This document shows, in pieces, positions 36,269 to 44,597 of a stretch of 64,000 bases of DNA. How positions within the stretch are numbered: position 1 is the first letter of the stretch; each line of letters starts with the position of its first letter. The notes below the pieces were generated by a model. The model was not told the origin of the DNA. It worked only from the letters and a program-made list of their open reading frames with translations, and did not search any database. The translations under genes were made by a program, and so were the position numbers. Source of the DNA: CAZHOV01 sp964534315 (GTDB lineage: Bacteria; Bacteroidota; Bacteroidia; Chitinophagales; Saprospiraceae). The DNA lies in the NCBI GenBank assembly GCA_964534315.1, contig CAZHOV010000003.1:1-64000 (forward strand), given 5' to 3'.

Positions 36269-36499
36269 TTAGCAAATTTTTTCCAGATCTAATTCAAAAA
36301 AAGTTTCGTAGTAATAGGTTTGGCGAGTGGTGCAGTACTTAATGGGCGCTCCTAGTTCTTTAAAGTCTCGGATAAAACGGTAAAGCGTGGCTCTCGATAT
36401 TCCTAGTCGGTGGGCAAGTTGCGCAGGTGTTCCGGTAGCTTTTCGGCGAATCAAATCGTTGAGGCGTTTCGAAATACGTAGATGTTCTAATAACGTCAT
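36269..36499 (-). CDS. small helix-turn-helix DNA-binding protein
   Basis: A 76-residue protein. Residues 20-45 carry TPAQLAHRLGISRATLYRFI, a classic HTH, followed by DFKELGAPIKYCTTRQTYYY, a winged element. The same fold is frequent in small Bacteroidota regulators that start M-x-L-L-x-H-L, so the ATG at 36499 (MTLLEHLRISKR) is preferred. Upstream ATGs at 36541 and 36586 would add 14 or 29 basic residues. It lies directly upstream of propeller A, and its 3' end is duplicated before propeller B. Confidence 0.75.
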   Translation of the reverse strand: MTLLEHLRISKRLNDLIRRKATGTPAQLAHRLGISRATLYRFIRDFKELGAPIKYCTTRQTYYYETFFELDLEKIC

Positions 36500-36751
36500 A
36501 AGGTCAGGTTTTAGTTTTAATTTTCTTTTACCATATCCCCTCATTAATACAGTAACATCTCCATCAAAAAGGTCACAATTTTCCACCTACTTTTTTTTAC
36601 CTTTTTTTGCTCTCAGAACTAAATTATTGATTTTCATTCATTTAAAAAAGTAATTTATTTTTTTTCCAAAAAAGTGCCTCCGATTTAGTTACCTTTTTCT
36701 TTTTCAGGTTACTCCTAAGTAGAGCATCTTTTTTAATTTAAACTAACACAT

Positions 36752-37393
36752 ATGAAACAGTTTACTATTTTTTTCCTGGCACTTTTGTTCGTCTCTACCT
36801 TATTTGTAGCCTGCAAGAATGAGGACGAAGAAGCAACACCTGAACCGGAACCCATTAGTTTCCCCAGAAGCTTTACGCTTAACGGCTTTGAACCCAGCTC
36901 TTCATTCTATTACCAATTGCAAAATGACGGGTTAATGCCCCTTCCTGACGCCGGTCCGCTGGATAGCCTGATCCTTTTTTGGATGACCGATACTTACGGC
37001 AATTTTTTAGTAACGGATCTCGAGTTTTTATCGGAAACGGAAGTACGGGTAAAGAAATTATCACGACCTCATAGCCCGGCAATCGACTCAATTTTCACTT
37101 ATCAACAAGAGGGATTGAAGGTGTTTATCCCCCTCGACTATTTGGCCGGAGAGCCCTTACACAGAGATGAAGGGTTTGAAAATCTCTATTTTTGCACCAA
37201 TTTTTTCTCCTTCTTTTACTATTCCCCGATAAATAACCAGCGCGATTATGCCGGAGGGGCCGAACGCTGTGAAACACTTCCGGAAGACCCCCTACTAGCT
37301 GCAGAAATGATTATTGATAGTCTTAACTTCTTCGAAGTCGGCGATACCATCGGAGTTAATTTTTCCAAAGTGACGTTTGACCTAAATAATTAA
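36752..37393 (+). CDS. lipoprotein of unknown function
   Basis: A 213-residue lipoprotein: signal peptide with lipobox FVACK (Cys21) and an acidic NEDEEATPEPEP linker suited to surface export. The body holds aromatic-rich strands (FFSFFYYSPINN) and ends VNFSKVTFDLNN. I recognise no family. It converges on the HhH gene with a single base between the two stop codons, and no terminator is visible. Confidence 0.75.
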   Translation: MKQFTIFFLALLFVSTLFVACKNEDEEATPEPEPISFPRSFTLNGFEPSSSFYYQLQNDGLMPLPDAGPLDSLILFWMTDTYGNFLVTDLEFLSETEVRVKKLSRPHSPAIDSIFTYQQEGLKVFIPLDYLAGEPLHRDEGFENLYFCTNFFSFFYYSPINNQRDYAGGAERCETLPEDPLLAAEMIIDSLNFFEVGDTIGVNFSKVTFDLNN

Positions 37394-37394
37394 C

Positions 37395-38189
37395 TTAGTC
37401 AAACAACTGCGCGCCAATTAGGTAAATCGATAACTCTTTGGAATTAAATACAATGGGCAATCCCGTCACGGTAATGCCTCTACTGTAGATCAGACGGTTT
37501 TCAAAGCCGCGGATGAAAGAAACTACAGGGCCACCTCGGTAATTTGCCGATTCGGAAAGGAAGGGCTCAATGACCTGACGAATGCGCTCGAAGGAGAACC
37601 AATTGTCCTGATCAAATAAATACCACCAAAGGGCAAAGGCGAAAGAACCGATATGCGGGTTTTCAAAGCCGTCGATAAAGGAGCTTTTTATCTGTCCCTT
37701 TGCGGTGTCGATATTTTCCTGGCTGACCGAATCATCGGCTAGCTTAGGAAAATATTCGGCGATCAGGGGGCGGAGTTTGCGGTCGTCTTCGCTACAGGCC
37801 ATAAATTCTTCCTCAGAGTCAAGAACAATGGGGACAATTTTAACTTCCCAATTTTCGAGCAATACCTGTGTGCTAAACAGGCTTTTGCGAAACCGCTCCG
37901 CCGAGGAAATAGCCAGCGTATTGGCCAGGTCGTCAAATTTATCTTGCCCGAAGCCCTGAATACCATTGAGCTGTGTCAGCTCGGAAAATCGAAACCGGGG
38001 GTACTGGCGCTTGTGGGTGATAATGCGCTGAGCAACCGTTTCTCCAATGCCGTAATCCTCTTTATCGGCCTCTTCCGTCTTTACGAGTTGGAGGTTGGTA
38101 ATATCTGTTGGAGAAAAAGCACGATTTAGAAATGCAAGGATTCTGCGCTCTACAGAAGGATTAATATTGCTGAAGTTTAATTGGCCCAT
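37395..38189 (-). CDS. helix-hairpin-helix domain protein
   Basis: A 264-residue cytosolic protein. Residues 40-90 contain a double helix-hairpin-helix of ComEA/T2SK type: YGIGETVAQRIITHKRQYPR, FRFSELTQLNGIQGFGQDKF. The remaining 170 residues (FALWWYLFDQDNWFSFERI, VVSFIRGFENRLIY) belong to no family I can name. HhH pairs usually bind DNA or mediate protein contacts. ATG 38189 is chosen over a TTG at 38213. Confidence 0.75.
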   Translation of the reverse strand: MGQLNFSNINPSVERRILAFLNRAFSPTDITNLQLVKTEEADKEDYGIGETVAQRIITHKRQYPRFRFSELTQLNGIQGFGQDKFDDLANTLAISSAERFRKSLFSTQVLLENWEVKIVPIVLDSEEEFMACSEDDRKLRPLIAEYFPKLADDSVSQENIDTAKGQIKSSFIDGFENPHIGSFAFALWWYLFDQDNWFSFERIRQVIEPFLSESANYRGGPVVSFIRGFENRLIYSRGITVTGLPIVFNSKELSIYLIGAQLFD

Positions 38190-38263
38190 GATGATTTTTT
38201 TGATATCTAACAATATAAGAAAAGCGAAGAAATTATTAGTTAAAGAGTGGTGTGAAATTTAGG

Positions 38264-39733
38264 TTAATTTTTCTTTTCCAACCAATAGATCAAATCAATA
38301 TAGTTAAAAAGCTGCTGTTCTTTGGGGTTTGCTTTCAGCTGTTTCAACTCTTCCAGAAAAGCAGCAGTCAAGTCCCTTTTCTGCTTATCGGAAACAGCAT
38401 TCATAATTCCGTTTAGGTACCTAAACAGGGCTAGTTCGGTCGCATATAAAGTGCGTTTGTTCCGCAAAAATCTTCTGGTCGAGGGAAGCAAACTTTCGAG
38501 ATATTCAAAGTTACCTAATTCAAAATGGTTCAGTAAATTGAGGAGCCGGGTAAATTGAAATATCTCCCTTAATACCGTTTCCCGTTCATCGAGTAAGGCA
38601 TTGATCCAGGTCAGGGATTGCTGGTATTGCCGGTTTAAAAATAACAGGTAAGCGGCTAAGTATTGCAAGGTGATGCGGTGGGGCATTTGCAGCGTTTTCT
38701 TGTGAGTTATAATTCCCTTCTCGAGGGTTGGGATCAGTGCCACCCCTTTTTTGATTTGTTTGGTGCTTAAATACCAGTTGATCTGCAGCAAATATCGTTG
38801 CCTGAAAATACGGGCATCCAGATTTTTTAAGTGATTGAATTGGGGCGCTTCAGGTAAGGTTGCAAGTTTTTGAAGACCCTTATCCAGGGCGTCATATTTT
38901 TTTAGCAATAAGCTGTCGATAAGATAATTATTAAAAATGGTCAGATAGCGCTCGGGAAATTGATCCAGATAATAAGCGTTTTGTTCGATCAATTGGAGGA
39001 ACCGCTCATTGCACCGGTAGGCTTCCTTCGAATTTCCGGTTGTGAAATAATAGGTGGCTTTTGCCTGTAAATAATAAAGCTGACTTTGGAAGGTAATGGC
39101 GCCGGAGGCTTCCTGCAGCAAAGGGTGTTGAAAAAGAGTTTCCAGTCGGTCTTTCAAACCTTTTTCCTGTAATTTCTGATATTCCAACTGCAACAGACTG
39201 ATCTGAGTATTTAGCCACCAGTATTCATTGATATTGTCCTGCTTCCGAAGCCATTCTTTTTCGTTTTCATAAATTTTCCGGATCTTCTTTTCTTTCAGAT
39301 CTGTTTCCATAAACTGTTTGTTCAAAGCAGAAGCCTGGAGGAGGGAGAGGTATAATTCATGCCTTAGGGCTTCCTGCCGGGCTTTTGTTAAATATTTTCT
39401 GGCTTGCTTTTTTAAGCCTCTTCGCCAGAGTATTTTTGCAAAATGCAGCCTTTTAAAGACGCGGTCTTCCTTGTCTTTTTTTCGGTAACGGTCCAGCGCA
39501 TTCAAGATAAAATCCGTCAGGTTGCGCTTAGCCACCGGCAGATACTTCATAAACGATAGTTGACCATTTTCCTGCTTTAGTTGTACTTCGTCATAACTTT
39601 TTTGGTTTAGCAGCAAATCAAAAAGTTGCTCATATACCTTATCTTGCTGAGTGCATTGAAGCCGGATGTATCGTTTCTCCGATTTGGAAAGCGATTTTAC
39701 GAGCTCAAAAAGCTCCGCCGATGGTTTTTTCAT
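38264..39733 (-). CDS. alpha-helical TPR-like protein of unknown function
   Basis: A 489-residue, strongly helical, basic protein without signal peptide. The N-terminus (SAELFELVKSLSKSEKRYIRL) and helix pairs such as FAKILWRRGLKKQARKYLTKA and YLLFLNRQYQQSLTWINALL fit TPR-type solenoid folding throughout. I know no named function. Monocistronic; the 330 bp upstream contain a 62-bp palindrome and AT-rich DNA. Confidence 0.75.
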   Translation of the reverse strand: MKKPSAELFELVKSLSKSEKRYIRLQCTQQDKVYEQLFDLLLNQKSYDEVQLKQENGQLSFMKYLPVAKRNLTDFILNALDRYRKKDKEDRVFKRLHFAKILWRRGLKKQARKYLTKARQEALRHELYLSLLQASALNKQFMETDLKEKKIRKIYENEKEWLRKQDNINEYWWLNTQISLLQLEYQKLQEKGLKDRLETLFQHPLLQEASGAITFQSQLYYLQAKATYYFTTGNSKEAYRCNERFLQLIEQNAYYLDQFPERYLTIFNNYLIDSLLLKKYDALDKGLQKLATLPEAPQFNHLKNLDARIFRQRYLLQINWYLSTKQIKKGVALIPTLEKGIITHKKTLQMPHRITLQYLAAYLLFLNRQYQQSLTWINALLDERETVLREIFQFTRLLNLLNHFELGNFEYLESLLPSTRRFLRNKRTLYATELALFRYLNGIMNAVSDKQKRDLTAAFLEELKQLKANPKEQQLFNYIDLIYWLEKKN

Positions 39734-39946
39734 GCCCGATTGAACATTTTTATGTCAGTTATTTATCAAATAAGGCAATCGTTTAGAAAAATAGAAAATT
39801 TATTTAAAAACTCCAAAAAATACTAATAATCAGCAACCTAAAGGCAAAAAAGTAATTTATAATATTAATTTAACAACCTAGATTTCCTTTATTTCACCGG
39901 CTCGAGGGGCTACATTTGTTTATGTAATCCAAGGGTAAAGAGGCAA

Positions 39947-40008
39947 GCGTGCCCCACCTATAGGTGTGCCACACGTATACGTGTGGCACACCTATAGGTG
40001 GGGCACGC
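39947..40008. repeat. 62-bp perfect palindrome built of nested palindromes
   Basis: Every base from 39947 to 39977 is mirrored by its complement from 40008 back to 39978, with no loop. The palindrome contains CACCTATAGGTG twice and CACACGTATACGTGTG at the centre. It lies 213 bp before the TPR-like gene's start and 55 bp before the divergent propeller gene, so it is in a divergent promoter region. The rest of 39734-40063 is AT-rich; a small AGCCAA/TTGGCT pair lies at 40014-40033. Confidence 0.9.
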
Positions 40009-40063
40009 CCACCAAGCCAAATTCACCTTGGCTCGTTTTAATTATCAAAATAAAATACAACAT

Positions 40064-41110
40064 ATGAAGACTTTCTTTCTAGCTCTGTTGCTCATCTTTA
40101 TCCAAATAACCCACGCTACCGCACAGTCCGGAACATGGCAACAATTTTCCAGCCCCACGGAGTTACTCGACTTTGCAGAGCAAGATGAGCTACTCTGGGT
40201 AGGCTCTGATTACGGGCTTTTTAAGATCAACAAGGCTACTCTCGAAAAAGAGTGGTTCAATACTTCTAATTCCGAAATTCCGGGCGATCATGTCATGACA
40301 ACCTCCGTTGACCAGTTCGGAACGCCCTGGATCGGCACCTATGACCTCGCGCTTGCACAGATAGCCGGAGATGATCAATGGGATGAAGTGCAAATTCCGG
40401 ATTCTATCAAATTATTAGATGAAGGGAACCATTTATACTGCCTCGAATTTGATCAAAATAACAATCTATGGATCGGCACCCGATTCAATATTGCTCGCTA
40501 TGACGGGAATACCTGGAAAAGCTGGGATACTGCTCCTGACGGCAGCCCCATTCAGGAGATCTGGGCCATTGATTTTGACGATCAGGGGCAGCCGTATTTT
40601 ACCGGCTTCTTCCTATACAAAATGGAAGGGGACTCAATTATCAACTTGTTCAACCAAGACCAAAATTTATTCAGCTATGGAGATGGAGAAATATATCGTA
40701 TTGATGAATCTATCTGGTTCGTTAGAAACCATATCGGTATTTCCATATTTGAAAATGGAGCCTGGCAACACTTAAGCCTATGGGCGGACTCGCTCTGGTC
40801 TCCGCACCCTCCAAGCAACCTCAATGATATTACGACTGACAGTGACGGAAATATCTACCTTAACACCGGATTTCATGGTATTTATCAATGGACGGGTACC
40901 ATTTTTGAACAAGTAAACTATCCGCAACCTGATGAATTTCAAGGACAAATAAAATGGTATCACATTGATAATACCGACACACACTGGGTGTTTCATGATC
41001 TGATAGTTTCCCGCCTCCAGGATGATGAACAGACAAGTCTTATCTTGCCGGAATTACCGGTCCTGGACCCTTATGTCGGCAAGCTCCATCCGGAGAAATT
41101 TATGTCCTGA
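40064..41110 (+). CDS. T9SS-type propeller protein, first part of a frameshifted gene
   Basis: A 349-residue frame starting MKTFFLALLLIFIQ with signal peptide 1-21 (HATAQ). Propeller blades typical of two-component-regulator-like propellers recur: LWVGSDYGLFKINKAT, PWIGTYDLA, NLWIGTRFNIARYDGNTWKS. The frame ends at 41110 in unrelated residues (GKLHPEKFMS). One missing base around 41060-41095 would join it to GEIYVLSDWRYVSKF and the downstream frame. ATG 40064 is chosen because it opens the signal peptide; the frame extends to 39998 through the palindrome. Confidence 0.8.
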   Translation: MKTFFLALLLIFIQITHATAQSGTWQQFSSPTELLDFAEQDELLWVGSDYGLFKINKATLEKEWFNTSNSEIPGDHVMTTSVDQFGTPWIGTYDLALAQIAGDDQWDEVQIPDSIKLLDEGNHLYCLEFDQNNNLWIGTRFNIARYDGNTWKSWDTAPDGSPIQEIWAIDFDDQGQPYFTGFFLYKMEGDSIINLFNQDQNLFSYGDGEIYRIDESIWFVRNHIGISIFENGAWQHLSLWADSLWSPHPPSNLNDITTDSDGNIYLNTGFHGIYQWTGTIFEQVNYPQPDEFQGQIKWYHIDNTDTHWVFHDLIVSRLQDDEQTSLILPELPVLDPYVGKLHPEKFMS

Positions 41111-41190
41111 GTGATTGGCGCTACGTTTCCAAATTCGAAAATGATGAATGGAGCATTTTCCCTACTCCTATTGATAGTCTTAGCGACTTT

Positions 41191-42210
41191 ATGATCATTT
41201 TTGATATTGCCCTGGATCAAGACGGAGACTTTTACATGGCAGCTAATTTTGGTATTTACCATTTTGACGGTCAACATTGGGATTATTTTGATAAGACCAA
41301 TTCGGATTTTCCACTTCTCTCGGCCAGGCTCATAGAGGTCACTCAAGAAGGAAAAATATGGGTCGCCAATTCCCAATCTATTGCTTTTTACGATGGTAAC
41401 CAATGGAAAATGTATGACTACACTAACAGCCCCTTATCCGGCGAAGTTATTGGACATATTACGATCGATAGCCATGGAGATTTGTGGGTCGCTCAGGTCG
41501 ACGAGCAATTATTCAAAATAGACCAATCGGGAAACTGGTCCAACTGGAATGCCTCTAACGCGCCTTTCCCCATTGGAGATTGGTGGAATCATTTACACAT
41601 CGATGCTAACGACCATCTATGGATTAGTTGGGGAGAAGAAGGTATGTTAAAATTTGACGGGCAAACATGGACCACCTATCTGGACGATATGCCTTTTGAG
41701 GGAGAGTTTATTTCTGCAATACATTCTGACCACACCGGCCAATTTTATGTCAAGGGCGATCATCTATACATCTGGGACGGACAAGAGGAATGGATTCAAT
41801 TTAACGAAACCAACAGTATTCTTCCTGACTATTTCTGGACTTATGAAATGGCTACCGATAATAATGACAACCTTTGGCTCGCCACCAATAGCGGTTTATA
41901 TCAATATCATGAGGAAGGATTAACTACCGAAAATGAGGAAATTTTCAACACTACCGAAAACGGCCTGGATATAAAAGCTTTTCCCAATCCGGTAGTAGAT
42001 GAGCTTCAGTTATCCTGGAATAATCAGGCAGACAAACAAGCTCCTGTCGTACAAATTATTGACGCCAAAGGCTTGATTATAAGCGAGTACGAAGCAACAA
42101 CTGGCGACACTCAACTGACTATTTCAGTAGAAGGACTTCCTGCCGGCATCTATTGGGTTCAGCTTTCTAGTGGAGCGCAAAAAGGAATTATTAGTTTTCT
42201 TAGATTATAG
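41191..42210 (+). CDS. T9SS-type propeller protein, second part with type A sorting domain
   Basis: A 339-residue frame that continues the blades of the gene before it (FYMAANFGIYHFDGQHWDYF, KIWVANSQSIAFYDGNQWKM, LWISWGEEGMLKFDGQTW). It ends in a T9SS type A domain (KAFPNPVVDELQLSW ... LPAGIYWVQLSSG). The frame is open back to about 41095 without a signal peptide, so this is the 3' part of one ~715-residue gene, not an independent one. Broken by mutation or by a sequencing error. Confidence 0.8.
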   Translation: MIIFDIALDQDGDFYMAANFGIYHFDGQHWDYFDKTNSDFPLLSARLIEVTQEGKIWVANSQSIAFYDGNQWKMYDYTNSPLSGEVIGHITIDSHGDLWVAQVDEQLFKIDQSGNWSNWNASNAPFPIGDWWNHLHIDANDHLWISWGEEGMLKFDGQTWTTYLDDMPFEGEFISAIHSDHTGQFYVKGDHLYIWDGQEEWIQFNETNSILPDYFWTYEMATDNNDNLWLATNSGLYQYHEEGLTTENEEIFNTTENGLDIKAFPNPVVDELQLSWNNQADKQAPVVQIIDAKGLIISEYEATTGDTQLTISVEGLPAGIYWVQLSSGAQKGIISFLRL

Positions 42211-42229
42211 AAAAGAAAAGAATATAATT

Positions 42230-42262
42230 AAAAAGGCACTGCCGGCCGGCAGTGCCTTTTTT
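42230..42262. terminator. bidirectional terminator
   Basis: A perfect palindrome, AAAAAGGCACTGCCGG and its complement, with A-runs on one side and T-runs on the other. It sits between the convergent propeller (stop 42210) and thioredoxin (stop 42269) genes and can end both transcripts. Confidence 0.9.
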
Positions 42263-42268
42263 GTTAAT

Positions 42269-44206
42269 TTATCTCGTCCCTACTGTTTCGGTTTTTCCAC
42301 CTGCCATTTCAATCATTAACTTTAGTTCTTCTACTAATTCTTCATTATTTCCACTGTAACCAACGCTTTTAAAGCGGATGTGGCTATCCGGGTCGATGAT
42401 GAATTTTGTTGGAATGCCTTCTACGCCAAATTTGGTCACTACTTCGTTTTTGTTATCCATGAGGACATTGAAGGTATAGTTGTTGGAAGTAATGAAATCA
42501 GAAGCATTGGCCTCTTTATCTTGAGCAGATTCCCAGGTGTCGATAAACAAGAAGGCAACATCGTCATTGGATTCGAAGTGGTCAACAGCTTTTTGCATGC
42601 CGGGGAAGGAAGCCTTACAAGGTCCGCACCAGGTGGCCCAGAAGTCGAGGACAACGACCTTACCTTTGAGGTCGCTAAGAGACACGCTCTCGCCATCAAG
42701 ATTGACCAACGTAAAATCAGGCGCTTCATCATTGATCATTTTCTTTTGCAGTTCTTTAATATATTTGGCGCGCGCCATTTCTTCCAGCGAAGAAAGATAG
42801 GAATCATAAGCTTGCTCGAGGGTCATATTTTCCATGAAGATGCGCTTGTGCTGTTCTTTCATCCGGGTAGTCGCGTTGCCTTCTTTGATCATCTTGGCTA
42901 GTAGTATTTCTGTCTTAGCTCCGCCTTTGACTGCTTCGTAATATTCGGTATAGCGCTCATTCATTTCGCCATCGCTAAAATCATTTTCTTTACAAGCCAT
43001 TTCCTGATACTTCAGCGCTTCTTCATTTTTACCTTTCTTGTAAAGGGCAAGAGCGTAAGTATCGGCGTACATGCCAAAGCTACGCTGCATCATTTCGCGC
43101 CATTGCTCCTTGGTATAGTAAGGCGGTTTGGCAGTTAGTTCGTTGATTTCTTTTTCCAGATTATCGAGCGAAGCTCTGGAGAATTTAGCGGCCATTTCAA
43201 TATTTGTGGCTTCACCATCGAGGCCGCCACCGGCCATATTCCAGGCGATGCTGTTATAGATACCTGCTTTAGAAGATCCGTTGCTGATCATGCCCAGGTA
43301 CTTTTCGAAATTGGTCCAGTCCTTTTCTTTTGCATAGGCTCTTGCAATTTGACCTGCCATATTCTCGAGGGTACCTTTGTTCTCCTCTTCATCACCTACC
43401 ATGGCCTTCATTTCATTGTAAATATCCACCTTTTCCTTCACCTCCTTGGCGGCATAGAAAGCATCCATCATCTCGGTTCGATAAAGGTCGCTTTTGCTGT
43501 ATTTCTTCTTAATGGTCTTGGAAAGGGATTCCTGTTTAGCTTCATCTTTCAGCGCTTTAGACAGTTCGAAAGCTAGCATAAGCTCATCTTCCGATCCTTT
43601 TTTCTTAGAGCTGAGCACTTCAATTTGATCTTCTACCATTTTGATTCCTTCCTCATCGTTGGCTTGTTTAGTCGCGTAAGCAAAAATACGCATGTAACTG
43701 CGATCATTTTTCAGGTCCGGATGTTGGGCAAATTCTTCCTTTAGTAATTCAATGGCCTTTCCGGTGTTGCGATCTATCTGAACAATACGAGCATAGGTAT
43801 TATAGGCGATAGCCATGTTGGCGTGTGCTTCTTTTACCGGAGTTTTGCGGTCTTCCTTATAAAGCATGGTGCCATACCCCATCTTGTCGTTATCATCATA
43901 AATATTTTCGTTTCGGTTCCCTAGGGTGACAAAGAACGCCTTTGCATCTTTGGGTACCATCATTTCACCGGCATAGTGATCTTCCTGAAAGGTCATTTCC
44001 ACCGATTCCGCTTCCGGCATATCCCCTTTAAAGTAGAAAACGGTTGTTTCAAATACATTTACTTTTTCAAGCGGAGAGTCCTTGACATCGTATGTCAACA
44101 TTACTTTTTCACCCGGCATGGGGTGTTTGGGTTCCATTTTGAGGTTTTGAGCATAGGTTGCTGTAAAAAACAAGAAGGATACTACGAATAGCATTAATTT
44201 TTTCAT
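42269..44206 (-). CDS. TlpA/ResA-like thioredoxin-domain protein with helical N-terminal region
   Basis: A 645-residue secreted, probably periplasmic protein (signal peptide 1-19, ATYAQ). Residues 20-130 are beta-rich, 130-480 are TPR-like helices, and 490-640 form a redoxin domain: DEAPDFTLVNLDGESVSLSDL, then FWATWCGPCKASFPG with Cys527 and Cys530, and VEGIPTKFIIDPD with the cis-Pro. It likely reduces disulfides or supports cytochrome maturation; the partner is unknown. Monocistronic, sharing the terminator at 42230-42262. Confidence 0.92.
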   Translation of the reverse strand: MKKLMLFVVSFLFFTATYAQNLKMEPKHPMPGEKVMLTYDVKDSPLEKVNVFETTVFYFKGDMPEAESVEMTFQEDHYAGEMMVPKDAKAFFVTLGNRNENIYDDNDKMGYGTMLYKEDRKTPVKEAHANMAIAYNTYARIVQIDRNTGKAIELLKEEFAQHPDLKNDRSYMRIFAYATKQANDEEGIKMVEDQIEVLSSKKKGSEDELMLAFELSKALKDEAKQESLSKTIKKKYSKSDLYRTEMMDAFYAAKEVKEKVDIYNEMKAMVGDEEENKGTLENMAGQIARAYAKEKDWTNFEKYLGMISNGSSKAGIYNSIAWNMAGGGLDGEATNIEMAAKFSRASLDNLEKEINELTAKPPYYTKEQWREMMQRSFGMYADTYALALYKKGKNEEALKYQEMACKENDFSDGEMNERYTEYYEAVKGGAKTEILLAKMIKEGNATTRMKEQHKRIFMENMTLEQAYDSYLSSLEEMARAKYIKELQKKMINDEAPDFTLVNLDGESVSLSDLKGKVVVLDFWATWCGPCKASFPGMQKAVDHFESNDDVAFLFIDTWESAQDKEANASDFITSNNYTFNVLMDNKNEVVTKFGVEGIPTKFIIDPDSHIRFKSVGYSGNNEELVEELKLMIEMAGGKTETVGTR

Positions 44207-44502
44207 ATAAAATATAGTTTAGTTTGATTTTAGAATCGTATAGTTAAAATTACGATTTTTTTTTGGAAGATGGAAGATGGAAGCTACCTACCACCTAACC
44301 TCTAAATCCTAAATGTACCGACAGATATTCTTAAGGACAACAACAGAGGCACAGAGAGCACAGAGTACTTCAGTTATTTAAATATTTATTGTCCACATGT
44401 TTATTTATCAATACTCCTAAATCCTACGAGCTAATATCTACCCACTATCCTACTTTCCACCTTCCTAACCCCTCCCCCTCCCTCCTAAAACTTAGCGCTC
44501 AT
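44207..44502. other. gene-free intergenic region
   Basis: No gene. It contains AT-rich DNA, a GAAGATGGAAGATGGAAG triplet-like repeat near 44264-44282, a CAACAGAGGCACAGAGAGCA stretch near 44340 of a type often dispersed between genes in bacteria, and a pyrimidine-rich run CCTCCCCCTCCCTCC ahead of the promoter. Nothing more is supported. Confidence 0.5.
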
Positions 44503-44533
44503 TTTGCAGGGAAACAGCGAATTAATATATTTA
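44503..44533 (+). promoter_or_regulatory. Bacteroidota promoter of the LRR gene
   Basis: TTTG at 44503-44506, 19 bp, TATATTTA at 44526-44533: seven of eight match TAnnTTTG after the consensus spacing. The same pair with identical spacing precedes the 11-kb gene (47023-47053). A shared leader follows (44551-44597): ACACCCTAAA, a small hairpin GCCG-TCATAT-CCGGC and CCAATT, ending at the ATG. Confidence 0.75.
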
Positions 44534-44597
44534 TTCCCTTAAGATCAAAAACACCCTAAATAAAATGCCGTCATATCCGGCCCAATTATATAAAACG

